Shown in pieces: positions 16,735 through 24,555 of a stretch of 64,000 nucleotides of DNA (within the stretch, counting starts at the first letter, position 1; every line of letters begins with the position of its first letter). Where the stretch lies: assembly GCF_045291395.1 (NCBI RefSeq), contig NZ_CP152342.1, positions 1,054,001 to 1,118,000 on the forward strand. The letters run 5' to 3'. The notes under the pieces are model-generated. The model had not been told where the DNA came from and did no database searches. It saw nothing but the letters and a program-made list of their open reading frames with translations. Origin of the DNA: MR-S7 sp000400995. Lineage in GTDB: Bacteria; Pseudomonadota; Gammaproteobacteria; Burkholderiales; Burkholderiaceae_C. The position numbers were made by a program, and so were the translations under genes.

Positions 16735-18975
16735 ATGAACTTTTTCGCCTTCACTTTCAGTATCCCGGCGCGCCCGAGCGCGCACTCCTCTCCATTCCCT
16801 TCAAGCTACGCATTTCGCCACCGGCTTCTCGTCAAAAGCCTGTGGGTTGCACTGGGCGTCGTGCCTGCGGCAGTTCGTGCACAGTCCGAGCCGGCCACGC
16901 TGCCCACCGTGGTCGTCACGGATTCCACGCCCGAGGCCAACGGCAGGCTGAACCTCGACACGCCGTCCAGCACGGCCAGCCGGCTCGGCCTGACACCGCG
17001 CGAGACACCTGCCACGGTCACGGTGGTGGACCGAGCCACCATCGAGGCCCGGGGGGCGCAGGATACGCAGGAGGTCCTGCGTGCGATTCCCGGCGTCACC
17101 GCCCACAACGCGCCCGGCAACATCGGCGTGAGCTACCGGGGTTTCAGCGGTGCTTCGCTGAGCCAGCTCTTCAACGGCATCAACGTGCAGTACACCATCG
17201 CCGCACGGCCGGTGGACAGTTGGATCTACGACCGCGTCGAGGCCGTCGGCGGTGCGTCCAGCTTTCTCTATGGCGCCGGCGGCGTGGGCGGCACGATCAA
17301 CTACATCACCAAGCTCGCCGAACGCTACGACATTTCCGAGGCCCAGGTGCGCCTGGGCACCCGTGGCCTGAAGGAGGCCTCCGTCGGGCTGAACCGGCGC
17401 ATCGCCGGCGATGGCACGGGCAGCGCGGACCACTATGCCCGCATCGACCTGAACCACCGCGACGCCGACAGTTGGACCGAGGGCACCGGCACGCGATCGA
17501 CGCAGTTCGCGACCTCGCTGCTGTCGGTCCTGGGGCGCGGCTTCACCCATACCCTGGCCTATGAGTTCCAGGACGAGAAGGTGGATCGTCCCTACTGGGG
17601 AACGCCCTTGCTCAACCCCATCGCCGGGACACTGCGTATCGACGATGCGACGCGCTTCAAAAACTACAACAGTGCCGATGGCATTTACGCGCAGCGTGTG
17701 CAGTGGCTGCGCTCGATTGCCGACTGGCGCGTGTCCGACGCCCTGCAACTGAAGAACACCTTCTACGTCTACGACGCCTTGCGCGACTACCGCAACGTGG
17801 AGAACTACCGCTTCGATGCCACCAACACTGCGGTCATCCGCTCCAGCACCTTGCTGCAGCGGCACGATCAGAACGTCATTGGCGACCGGATCGAGGGCAC
17901 ATACCAAGGTCAGATCGCGGGGCGCCGCAGCGATTGGGCTTTCGGGCTGGACGTGAGCGTCAACAAGCAGACTCGGTTTCCCAACAGCCTCTCGGGCACG
18001 GTCAGCACAGTCAATCCGTACCGCTTCGTCACCGAGAATTTTTTCAACATTCCGGGCATGACGCCGGGCTTCCGACCCGACCGGGACAACAAGGTCACGA
18101 CCACCGCTCTGTATCTGGAGAATCGCACGGCCCTCTTGCCCACGCTGAACCTGATCACCGCGCTGCGGCACGAGCGCATCGACCTGGATTTGACCAACCG
18201 GCGTGAAGTCACGGCTGCCAATCCCGCGAGCTTCCAGCGCCGTTACCACCCGACCACCGGCCGCATCGGCCTAGTCTGGGACATTGCGCCGGGCGCCAAT
18301 GTCTATGCCCAATATGCAACGGCCGCCGATCCTCCTTCGGGCGTCCTGTCCACTGCATCATTCGCGGACGTGCGCAACAACAGTGAACTGACGACGGGCC
18401 GGCAGGTTGAGGTCGGCACCAAGCTGGACTTCTGGCAGGGCAAAGGCACGGCCACGCTGGCGGCCTACCGCATCACGCGCAAGAACATCGCCACCCAGGA
18501 TCCGAACAACAGCGCGCTCACGGTGCTGGTGGGCGAACAGTCGTCCCAGGGGATGGAACTGTCGGTCGGCCTGCAGCCTACCCGGCAGTGGGCGATCCAG
18601 GGCAACGTGACCTATGTCGATGCCCGCTATGAGAACTACCAGCAGGGCGGCGTGTCGCTGGCCGGCAGGACACCGGCCAATACCCCCTCCACGGTGGCGA
18701 ATCTCTGGATGTCCTACGCATTCACCCCGGCGCTGCAGGCCAGCGTGGGCGTGCGCCATGTCGGCAAGGTCTATGCGGATGCGGCCAATACCCTGCGCTG
18801 GCCGGCCTACACGTTGATTGATCTCGGTCTGAGCTATCGGGTCAACCGCAACGTCTCCCTCGTCGGCCGCATCCGCAACGCCACGGACAAGCGCTATGCG
18901 GCCAACCTGACAAGCACGATGGCCTATCTGGGCGCGCCGCGCACGGCCGACGTTAGCGTGCGCGTGGCCTTCTAG
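16735..18975 (+). CDS. TonB-dependent receptor, probably copper-linked
   Basis: A 746-residue outer-membrane receptor. The extended signal region ends AVRAQ; a TonB-box-like TLPTVVVTDS follows, then the plug (PATVTVVDRATIEARG, VLRAIPGVTAHN, YRGFSG, GGVGGTINYITK) and a 22-strand barrel ending RTADVSVRVAF. No N-terminal signalling (STN) domain is present, so it does not drive a sigma factor. The start is the ATG at 16735 behind AGGAG. Its position after Sco, PCu(A)C and DUF2946 genes suggests copper or a copper chelate as ligand, although the sequence itself resembles siderophore receptors. Confidence 0.88.
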   Translation: MNFFAFTFSIPARPSAHSSPFPSSYAFRHRLLVKSLWVALGVVPAAVRAQSEPATLPTVVVTDSTPEANGRLNLDTPSSTASRLGLTPRETPATVTVVDRATIEARGAQDTQEVLRAIPGVTAHNAPGNIGVSYRGFSGASLSQLFNGINVQYTIAARPVDSWIYDRVEAVGGASSFLYGAGGVGGTINYITKLAERYDISEAQVRLGTRGLKEASVGLNRRIAGDGTGSADHYARIDLNHRDADSWTEGTGTRSTQFATSLLSVLGRGFTHTLAYEFQDEKVDRPYWGTPLLNPIAGTLRIDDATRFKNYNSADGIYAQRVQWLRSIADWRVSDALQLKNTFYVYDALRDYRNVENYRFDATNTAVIRSSTLLQRHDQNVIGDRIEGTYQGQIAGRRSDWAFGLDVSVNKQTRFPNSLSGTVSTVNPYRFVTENFFNIPGMTPGFRPDRDNKVTTTALYLENRTALLPTLNLITALRHERIDLDLTNRREVTAANPASFQRRYHPTTGRIGLVWDIAPGANVYAQYATAADPPSGVLSTASFADVRNNSELTTGRQVEVGTKLDFWQGKGTATLAAYRITRKNIATQDPNNSALTVLVGEQSSQGMELSVGLQPTRQWAIQGNVTYVDARYENYQQGGVSLAGRTPANTPSTVANLWMSYAFTPALQASVGVRHVGKVYADAANTLRWPAYTLIDLGLSYRVNRNVSLVGRIRNATDKRYAANLTSTMAYLGAPRTADVSVRVAF

Positions 18976-18985
18976 GAGCGCGGCG

Positions 18986-20518
18986 ATGCGAACCCACGCG
19001 AAGCGCTGGCTGTTCCTGATCCACCGCTGGCTGGGCATCGTCGCCTGCGCCTTCTTCGCGATGTGGTTCGTCTCGGGCGTGGTCATGATGTACGTGGGCT
19101 ATCCCAAGCTCACGGAGACCGAGCGGCTGCAGCATCTGCTGCCGCTGGGCACGGGCAGCGGGCTCATGGCGCCGCGCGAGGCGCTGGACGCGGCCGGCGT
19201 CGCCGGGCCGCTCAAGGAACTGCGGCTGTCCGCGTCCAGCGGCGGCCGCGCGGTCTACCTCGCGGTGCCGCTGGGGGCTGGCTCCGCCGCGGGCATGCGC
19301 AGGGTATCGCCGGGCAGCGGCGTGGTCACGATCGACGCTCGCAGCGGTGCCCGCCTGCAGGCTGTCGATGCGCCGCTCGCGCTGGCGAGCGCCGCGAGCT
19401 ATGCCGGCCCCGGGGTGGGGCTGGACTACCGGGGCACGGTCGGCGAGGACGCCTTCACCCACTCCCGGGGCCTTGATGCACATCGGCCGCTGCACCGCGT
19501 GCAACTGGCCGATGCGGATGCCACGCTACTCTATGTGTCGAGCCGCACCGGAGAAGTGGTGCGTGATGCGCCCCGTGCCGAGCGGCTGTGGAACTACGCC
19601 GGTGCCTGGATCCACTGGCTGTACCCATTCCGGGGCAATGCTTTCGACCGCTACTGGGCCGACATCGTGAACTGGCTGTCGATCCTCGGCATCGCGATGG
19701 CGCTGACCGGCACCATCGTCGGCGTGCTGCGCTGGCGCTTCACGCAGCCCTATCGCAGTGGTTCGCGCTCACCCTACCAGGGGCGCATGATGCGCTGGCA
19801 TCACATCTCGGGGCTGCTGTTCGCGCTCGTGACCATCACCTGGATCTTCAGCGGGCTGATGTCGATGAACCCCTGGCGCGTTTTCGACAACGGGGCGCGG
19901 CCACTGCGCACCGAAGCGCTGCAGGGGGGCCCACTGGTGGTCACGGCGCAGGACGCCGCGCCGCAGGCGCTGCTGGCTGCGACCGGCGGCGCGGTGCGTG
20001 AGCTGCGCTGGGTGCGCACGCTGGGCCAGACCACGGTGCTCGCCCAGGGCGCCATCGGCAGGCCCACGTTGCTCGACAGCCATACCGCGTTGGCCCGCGC
20101 CTTCGACCCCGAAGCGCTGAGGGTGGCCGCGGCACGGCTGCTGCCCGATGCGGTCGCACGCATCGAGGCGCTGGCGGCCTACGACCTCTACTACTACGCA
20201 CGCGAGGCGCACACGATGACCGGGGGCGCCGACAAGCCGCTGCCCATCCTGCGGGTGGTCTTCGATGACGCGCATGCCACCTGGGTTCACGTCGATCCCC
20301 ACACAGGCGCCGTGCTGGGCCGCACAGACAGCAGCCGGCGCGTCAGCCGCTGGCTGTTTGCCATGCTGCACAGTTGGGACTGGCTGCCTTTGCTGGAGCG
20401 CCGTCCGCTGTGGGACAGCGTGCTGATCGTCCTGAGTCTGGGGGGCACGATTCTCAGCCTGACTGGTGTGGTGATCGGCTGGCGCAGGCTAGGCGTGAAG
20501 ATGCGTGCTATGCGCTGA
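18986..20518 (+). CDS. PepSY domain membrane protein
   Basis: A 510-residue PepSY-associated TM protein. There are four predicted helices: N-terminal (HRWLGIVACAFFAMWFVSGV), a pair around residues 225-300 (NWLSILGIAMALTGTIVGVL, HHISGLLFALVTITWIFSGL) and a C-terminal one (VLIVLSLGGTILSLTGVVIGW), with PepSY modules between. Such proteins follow many TonB receptors and may reduce metal chelates in the periplasm. The gene starts 10 bases after the receptor. Its TGA stop is the exact left flank of the first insertion sequence. Confidence 0.85.
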   Translation: MRTHAKRWLFLIHRWLGIVACAFFAMWFVSGVVMMYVGYPKLTETERLQHLLPLGTGSGLMAPREALDAAGVAGPLKELRLSASSGGRAVYLAVPLGAGSAAGMRRVSPGSGVVTIDARSGARLQAVDAPLALASAASYAGPGVGLDYRGTVGEDAFTHSRGLDAHRPLHRVQLADADATLLYVSSRTGEVVRDAPRAERLWNYAGAWIHWLYPFRGNAFDRYWADIVNWLSILGIAMALTGTIVGVLRWRFTQPYRSGSRSPYQGRMMRWHHISGLLFALVTITWIFSGLMSMNPWRVFDNGARPLRTEALQGGPLVVTAQDAAPQALLAATGGAVRELRWVRTLGQTTVLAQGAIGRPTLLDSHTALARAFDPEALRVAAARLLPDAVARIEALAAYDLYYYAREAHTMTGGADKPLPILRVVFDDAHATWVHVDPHTGAVLGRTDSSRRVSRWLFAMLHSWDWLPLLERRPLWDSVLIVLSLGGTILSLTGVVIGWRRLGVKMRAMR

Positions 20519-20561
20519 GAGCCTGTTCAAAGTCTCCCCGAGGGCGTGAGAATCTCGGGGA

Positions 20562-20936
20562 GTGAGAAAGAACTATCCGAGCGACATCAGTCGCGAACAA
20601 TTCGAGACCATCAAGCCACTCTTGGAGAGCGCGCGCAGGAAGACTGCGCCGCGCAGAGTGGAACTTTACGAGGTGTTCTGTGCAGTGCTGTACCTGCTCA
20701 GAAGCGGTTGCCAGTGGCGCATGCTTCCCGAGGATTTTCCCAAGTGGCGCATGGTGCATGCGTACTTTGCCATCTTGAGCGAGCCGCGCGAAGGCGGTAG
20801 CTTGCTGGAGCAGGCCTTAAAAAAATCAGGTTGGCGTGGCCCGCGAGAGACTGGGGCGCAACGCCTCAAGCGCGTTCTTGATAATGGACGCGCAGAGCGT
20901 GAAGAACACGGACACGGCGGCTTCGAAGGGCTATGA
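20562..20936 (+). CDS. IS5-family transposase, first part (OrfA)
   Basis: N-terminal part of an IS5-type transposase: YPSDISREQFETIKPLLESA, then VFCAVLYLLRSGCQWRMLPE and FPKWRMVHAYFA. The useful sequence ends at the seven-A run 20819-20825 (..LEQALKK); residues beyond it are out of frame. The catalytic half continues in the frame of the next entry. Confidence 0.85.
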   Translation: MRKNYPSDISREQFETIKPLLESARRKTAPRRVELYEVFCAVLYLLRSGCQWRMLPEDFPKWRMVHAYFAILSEPREGGSLLEQALKKSGWRGPRETGAQRLKRVLDNGRAEREEHGHGGFEGL

Positions 20937-21354
20937 CGCGGGCAAGAAGGTCTCGGGCATCAAGCGCCACATTGCAGTGGACACCCAAGGGCTGCCGCAT
21001 GCCATTGAGGTGACCACGGCAGAAGTGACAGATCGCAAAGGGGCGCTACAGGCACTGCAGCGCTGCATACCTGCTTTGGGCCGGGTGCAAGGTCTGCTGT
21101 GTGACAGCGGCTATGTGGGTAAACCGTTCGCCCAGGGCGTCCAAGACATTCTGGGCGGACACGTCAGCGTGCAAATTGCCAGGCGCAGTGAACTGCATAC
21201 GTTCAAGGTGATGCCCCAGCGCAGGGTGGTCGAGCGCAGCTTCCCGTGGCTGGAGAAGAACAGGCAGTTGTGGAAGAACTGCGAGAGACGGCTCAACACC
21301 AGCCTGCAGTTCATCCACTTGGCGTTCTTGGCTCTACTGCTCAAAAGACTTTGA
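20821..21354 (+). CDS. IS5-family transposase, second part (OrfB)
   Basis: Catalytic part of the DDE transposase, open from the A run (NQVGVARERLGRN). It contains the DDE-region segments LIMDAQSVKNTD, LLCDSGYVG and RRVVERSFPWLEKNRQL. It is normally translated as a fusion with OrfA by slippage. With seven A residues the frame is reached by +1 or -2, whereas eight would allow the usual -1 shift. So either slippage is unusual or one A is missing. Confidence 0.82.
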   Translation, partial: KNQVGVARERLGRNASSAFLIMDAQSVKNTDTAASKGYDAGKKVSGIKRHIAVDTQGLPHAIEVTTAEVTDRKGALQALQRCIPALGRVQGLLCDSGYVGKPFAQGVQDILGGHVSVQIARRSELHTFKVMPQRRVVERSFPWLEKNRQLWKNCERRLNTSLQFIHLAFLALLLKRL

Positions 21355-21365
21355 ACGGGCTCTAA

Positions 21366-22205
21366 GATCCGCTAACGAAACCTATCATTCGCCCCAGTTC
21401 AAGAATTGTTGAGGCGGATGGCAGTCAAGAAGGAAGTGAGCGCAGCGCTGTGGTCGGGGATACAGCCTCTGCTGCCGGATGTCTCGAAGTCGCCACGCGG
21501 AGGCCGTCCCCGGCTGAGCAATGAACTCGCGCTCAACGGCATCTTGTTCGTGTTGCGCACGGGCACACCCTGGGAGTATCTGCCTCAAGAACTGGGCTTT
21601 GGCAGCGGCATGACGTGCTGGCGCCGGCTGCGAGAGTGGCAGGCCGCAGGGGTGTGGCACCAACTGCATCTGCTGTTGCTGGCCGAATTGCGAGGTGCCG
21701 GCCGGCTGGACTTCAGTCGGGTCAGCCTGGACGGGGCCAGTGTGTCCAACTCCGGGGGGATCGTACACGGGGCCCAACCGACCGACAGGGGCAAGCTCGG
21801 CAGCAAGCGCCACCTCGTCACGGACCGGCAGGGTATCCCACTGAGGTTCTGCGTCACGGGCGCCAACCGGCATGACTCGGTGGTGTTGGAGGAACTCGTG
21901 GACGCCATCCCTCGCGTCGCGGGCAAGCGCGGCCGACCGCGCAGCCGGCCCGACAAGCTGCACGCCGACAAGGGCTACGACTTCAGGCAAAGAGGCATCC
22001 AAAGCCGCATCGCTCGCCGGGGCGTCGAGCGCAATGACCGGCTCGGGCGTCATCGCTGGGTAGTGGAGCGCACGCACGCCTGGCTGGCGGCCTTCGGCAA
22101 GTTGCGCATTCGCTTCGAGCGCACTGCCAGACTCATGTCGCCCTGCTTAGCCTCGCCTGTTGCGTCATCTGCGCTCGTACTCTGCCAGCCTTTTGTTAGC
22201 GGCTC
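21366..22205 (+). mobile_element. IS5-family insertion sequence, copy 2 (different type)
   Basis: An 840-base element with imperfect inverted ends (GATCCGCTAACGAAAC left; GAGCCGCTAACAAAAG right, read inward). Both flanks are TAA (21363-21365 and 22206-22208), a proper three-base target duplication. It lies inside a TonB-dependent receptor gene, whose 3' part resumes at once on its right. The transposase is unrelated in sequence to copy 1 beyond the family level. Confidence 0.88.
21418..22199 (+). pseudogene. IS5-family transposase, C-terminal frameshift
   Basis: Single-frame DDE transposase (LWSGIQPLLPDVSKS, GTPWEYLPQELGFGSGMTCW, RVSLDGASVSNSGG, LHADKGYDF, RHRWVVERTHAWLA). Near 22115-22130 the frame is lost: the family ending (HVALLSLACCVICARTLPAFC, with TAG at 22197-22199 inside the right inverted repeat) lies in another frame. 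As a result the open frame reads on into the receptor remnant. Probably inactive. Confidence 0.8.
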
Positions 22206-22208
22206 TAA

Positions 22209-22870
22209 GCCAATGCATGGGAGCATTACTGAAGTGGGTGTGAAAGGCGAACTGCTGAATGGCCGGCTCAACACGTCCTTCGCGCTATACCGCGTGGTTC
22301 AGAAGGATCGTGCGGTACGAGACAGTCGCTACCCGGCTAGCGAAACGCTGTTCGCCGGTGCGTGCTGTTACGTCAACTCTGGCGAGGTGGTGAGTCAAGG
22401 CTTGGACGTGGAGATCAACGGCGAAGTCGCACAGGGTGTGAACTTGTATGCCGGCTACACCTACAACCACAACCGCAACAAGACCGAGAACGCAGTATTC
22501 AGCACCATTACGCCAAAACACTCGTTGAAGTTCTTCGGTGCTTGGCAATTGCCTGGCGAGGCCTCGGCCTGGAAGATCGGCGGCGGCGCCACGATCAACA
22601 GCAAGCAGTATGTGACAGGCACGGCTGCCACCTGGAATGCCGCCGCGCAGAACTGGAGCGGCGCGCTTCGGCACCGTTCGCCTAACCCAGGGCGGCTATG
22701 CAGTCTGGAATCTCATGGCCGAATATCGCTTCGATCCGCGCTGGACGTTGACGCTCAATGTCAGCAATCTATTTGACAAGTGGTACTACCGGACGGTAGG
22801 CAGCTCTGCCTTGGGCAACTATTACGGCGAACCCCGCAACGTACTGTTGACGCTGCGTGGCTGGTTCTGA
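22209..22870 (+). pseudogene. TonB-dependent receptor remnant (barrel C-terminus)
   Basis: The last third of a siderophore receptor, beginning in the barrel (ITEVGVKGELLNGRLNTSFA) just after IS copy 2. It has a second frame break near 22665, after NWSGA; the frame then resumes with FGTVRLTQGGYAVW and runs to the correct terminal phenylalanine (VLLTLRGWF). The C-terminus is close in style to the receptor at 32750-35212. The 5' two thirds, including the plug, are absent from the window. A fourth uptake system was therefore lost here. Confidence 0.88.
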
Positions 22871-22907
22871 GGCACAGAACGGGCGATGACGGTGAACGTG
22901 CATCACT

Positions 22908-22930
22908 ACAATGAGATCGATTCTTATTTG
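22908..22930 (+). promoter_or_regulatory. Fur-box-like site upstream of the first fecI
   Basis: AATGAGATCGATTCTTATT (22910-22928) is an AT-rich near-palindrome of Fur-box type in otherwise GC-rich DNA, 40-60 bases upstream of the sigma factor start. It would bring iron repression. Confidence 0.6.
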
Positions 22931-22967
22931 TATTGTTCCGCTGCGCGCGTTTGTGCATCGGCCGCCC

Positions 22968-23483
22968 ATGTCCACCGTCGAACCTTCCCTGCACCGCGCA
23001 GTCGCCATTCTCTACATTGATCACCATAGCTGGCTGCAGGGCTGGCTGCGCCGCCGGCTGAACCATGCCGGCGATGTGGCCGACCTAGCGCAAGACACCT
23101 TCGTGCGCCTGCTCACCGCGCCCGCCGCGCCGGCCGATGCCCCGCTGCGGGAGCCGCGCGCCTACCTGGCCACGGTGGCGCGTCGGCTGCTGCTCAACCA
23201 CCTGCGCCGCCAGTCGCTGGAACAGGCTTACCTGCAGGCGCTCGCCGCGCTGCCCGAGCCCCGGGCGCCGTCGCCCGAGCAGCAGATGCTGGTGCTGCAG
23301 GCGCTGCAGGAGATCGACGCCATGCTCGACGGCCTGCCGCCCAAGGTGCGCGCGGTTTTCATCCTGTCCCAGGTCGAGGGCCTCACCTATGCGGCCATCG
23401 CCGCCGAGCTGGGCATCGGCCTGCGCTCGGTCAAGCGCTACATGGCCCAGGCCATGGCCGAATGCATCCTGCTGTCCGCATGA
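22968..23483 (+). CDS. ECF sigma factor, FecI type
   Basis: A 171-residue iron-starvation sigma factor with region 2 (AGDVADLAQDTFVRLLTAP, AYLATVARRLLLNHLRR) and region 4 with its helix-turn-helix (YAAIAAELGIGLRSVKRYMAQA). The start is the ATG at 22968, which matches the family length. It overlaps the FecR gene in ATGA. It should direct transcription of the receptor gene that follows once the receptor's STN domain has signalled through FecR. The Fur-like box upstream fits iron control. Confidence 0.92.
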   Translation: MSTVEPSLHRAVAILYIDHHSWLQGWLRRRLNHAGDVADLAQDTFVRLLTAPAAPADAPLREPRAYLATVARRLLLNHLRRQSLEQAYLQALAALPEPRAPSPEQQMLVLQALQEIDAMLDGLPPKVRAVFILSQVEGLTYAAIAAELGIGLRSVKRYMAQAMAECILLSA

Positions 23484-24457
23484 GTGCCGCGGATGCCGCC
23501 GCGCCGCTGTCGCGCCAGGTGGCGCTGCAGGCGGCCGAATGGTTCGTGCTGCTGCATTCGGACGAAGCCAGCGCCTCGGACCGGCAGGCCTTCGAGGCTT
23601 GGTACGCCCAGGATCCCGACCACGCCCGCGCCTGGCAGCGCGCCCTGGCCGTGAGCCGGCAGGCCGGCAGCGTGCCGTCCGCGCTCGGCGCCCCGGTGCT
23701 GGGCCGCGCCCGGCACCGCACCGGCCGCCGCGAGGCCGTGCGCGCGCTGGCGCTGTTGATGGTGGCTGCGCCGGCCGGCTGGCTGGCCTGGCGCCATGCG
23801 CCGCAGTGGACGGCCACGCATGCCACGGCCACGGGCGAGCGGAGCGAGTGGCGGCTGGCCGACGGCAGCCGCATCGTGCTCGACACGGCCAGCGCGGTGG
23901 ATATCGAATTTGATAGCGGCCAGCGCTTGCTGCGCCTGCGCTCGGGGGCAATCTGGGTTGAAACCGCGCCCGACCCGCAGACCCCCGCGCGCGCACTGGC
24001 GGTGGAGACACCGCAGGGCCGCGTGCGCGCCATCGGCACGCGCTTCGCCGTGCGGCTGGAGGCCGCACGTAGCCGTGTGGCCGTACTGCAGGGTGCCGTG
24101 GAGGTGGCGCCGCGCGCGGGCGCGGCCGTGCAGCGCCTGCAGGCCGGCCAGCAGGCCTGGTTCGACCCCTGGGAGGTGTCGGCCGCCGAGCCCGCGCCCG
24201 CCAGCGCGGGCCAGTGGGCGCGCGGCGTGCTCGCGGTGGACGACATGCGGCTGGACGACTTCGCGGCGGAGCTGGCGCGCTACCGGCGCGGCTGGCTGCA
24301 CTGCGACCCGGCCGTGGCCGGGCTGCGCATCACGGGCGCCTTCCAGCTCGGGGACACCGGCGCCGTGCTCGGCAACCTCACGCACCTGCTGCCCGTGCAG
24401 GTGCTCTACCGCACGCGCTACTGGGTCACGATCGCGCCAGCGGGTGCGGAGCGCTGA
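23480..24457 (+). CDS. FecR-type anti-sigma factor/signal transducer
   Basis: A 325-residue inner-membrane regulator. The cytoplasmic anti-sigma domain covers about residues 1-85 (QAAEWFVLLHSDEASASDRQ, FEAWYAQDPDHARAW). One TM helix follows (ALALLMVAAPAGWLAW), then the periplasmic FecR domain (LADGSRIVLDTASAVDIEF, RVRAIGTRFAVRLE) and an STN-like C-terminal segment (LDDFAAELARYRRGWL). It holds the sigma factor at the membrane until the receptor signals. It starts in the ATGA overlap with fecI, so production is coupled. Confidence 0.92.
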   Translation: MSAADAAAPLSRQVALQAAEWFVLLHSDEASASDRQAFEAWYAQDPDHARAWQRALAVSRQAGSVPSALGAPVLGRARHRTGRREAVRALALLMVAAPAGWLAWRHAPQWTATHATATGERSEWRLADGSRIVLDTASAVDIEFDSGQRLLRLRSGAIWVETAPDPQTPARALAVETPQGRVRAIGTRFAVRLEAARSRVAVLQGAVEVAPRAGAAVQRLQAGQQAWFDPWEVSAAEPAPASAGQWARGVLAVDDMRLDDFAAELARYRRGWLHCDPAVAGLRITGAFQLGDTGAVLGNLTHLLPVQVLYRTRYWVTIAPAGAER

Positions 24458-24555
24458 AAAAACGGCCCTGCGCTGGCCCCTTTGCGCTTCGGGGCGTGTC
24501 CTGTTCGATGGCAAGCAATTTCATCGACCGGCATTTCCCGAAGGAAACACAGACC

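Larger units (their letters stand above)
20519..21362 (+). mobile_element. IS5-family insertion sequence, copy 1
   Basis: An 844-base element bounded by near-perfect 17-base inverted repeats: GAGCCTGTTCAAAGTCT on the left and, read inward on the other strand, GAGCCCGTTCAAAGTCT on the right. It encodes a two-part DDE transposase. IS5-group elements of this kind usually duplicate a TNA trinucleotide, but here the flanks are TGA (left) and TAA (right). They do not match, which suggests a rearrangement after insertion. It abuts copy 2 with only TAA between them. Confidence 0.88.

Noticed and set aside
22911..22967. Upstream in-frame ATG extending the first FecI by 19 residues
   Set aside because: It would start inside the Fur-like box, and the added residues do not fit the family; the ATG at 22968 matches the sister protein.
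23895..23935. Another palindrome-arm-like stretch inside fecR (TTTGATAGCGGCCAGCGCTTGCTG)
   Set aside because: The encoded residues (EFDSGQRLLRLRSG) fit the normal FecR domain pattern, so no insertion is needed to explain it.
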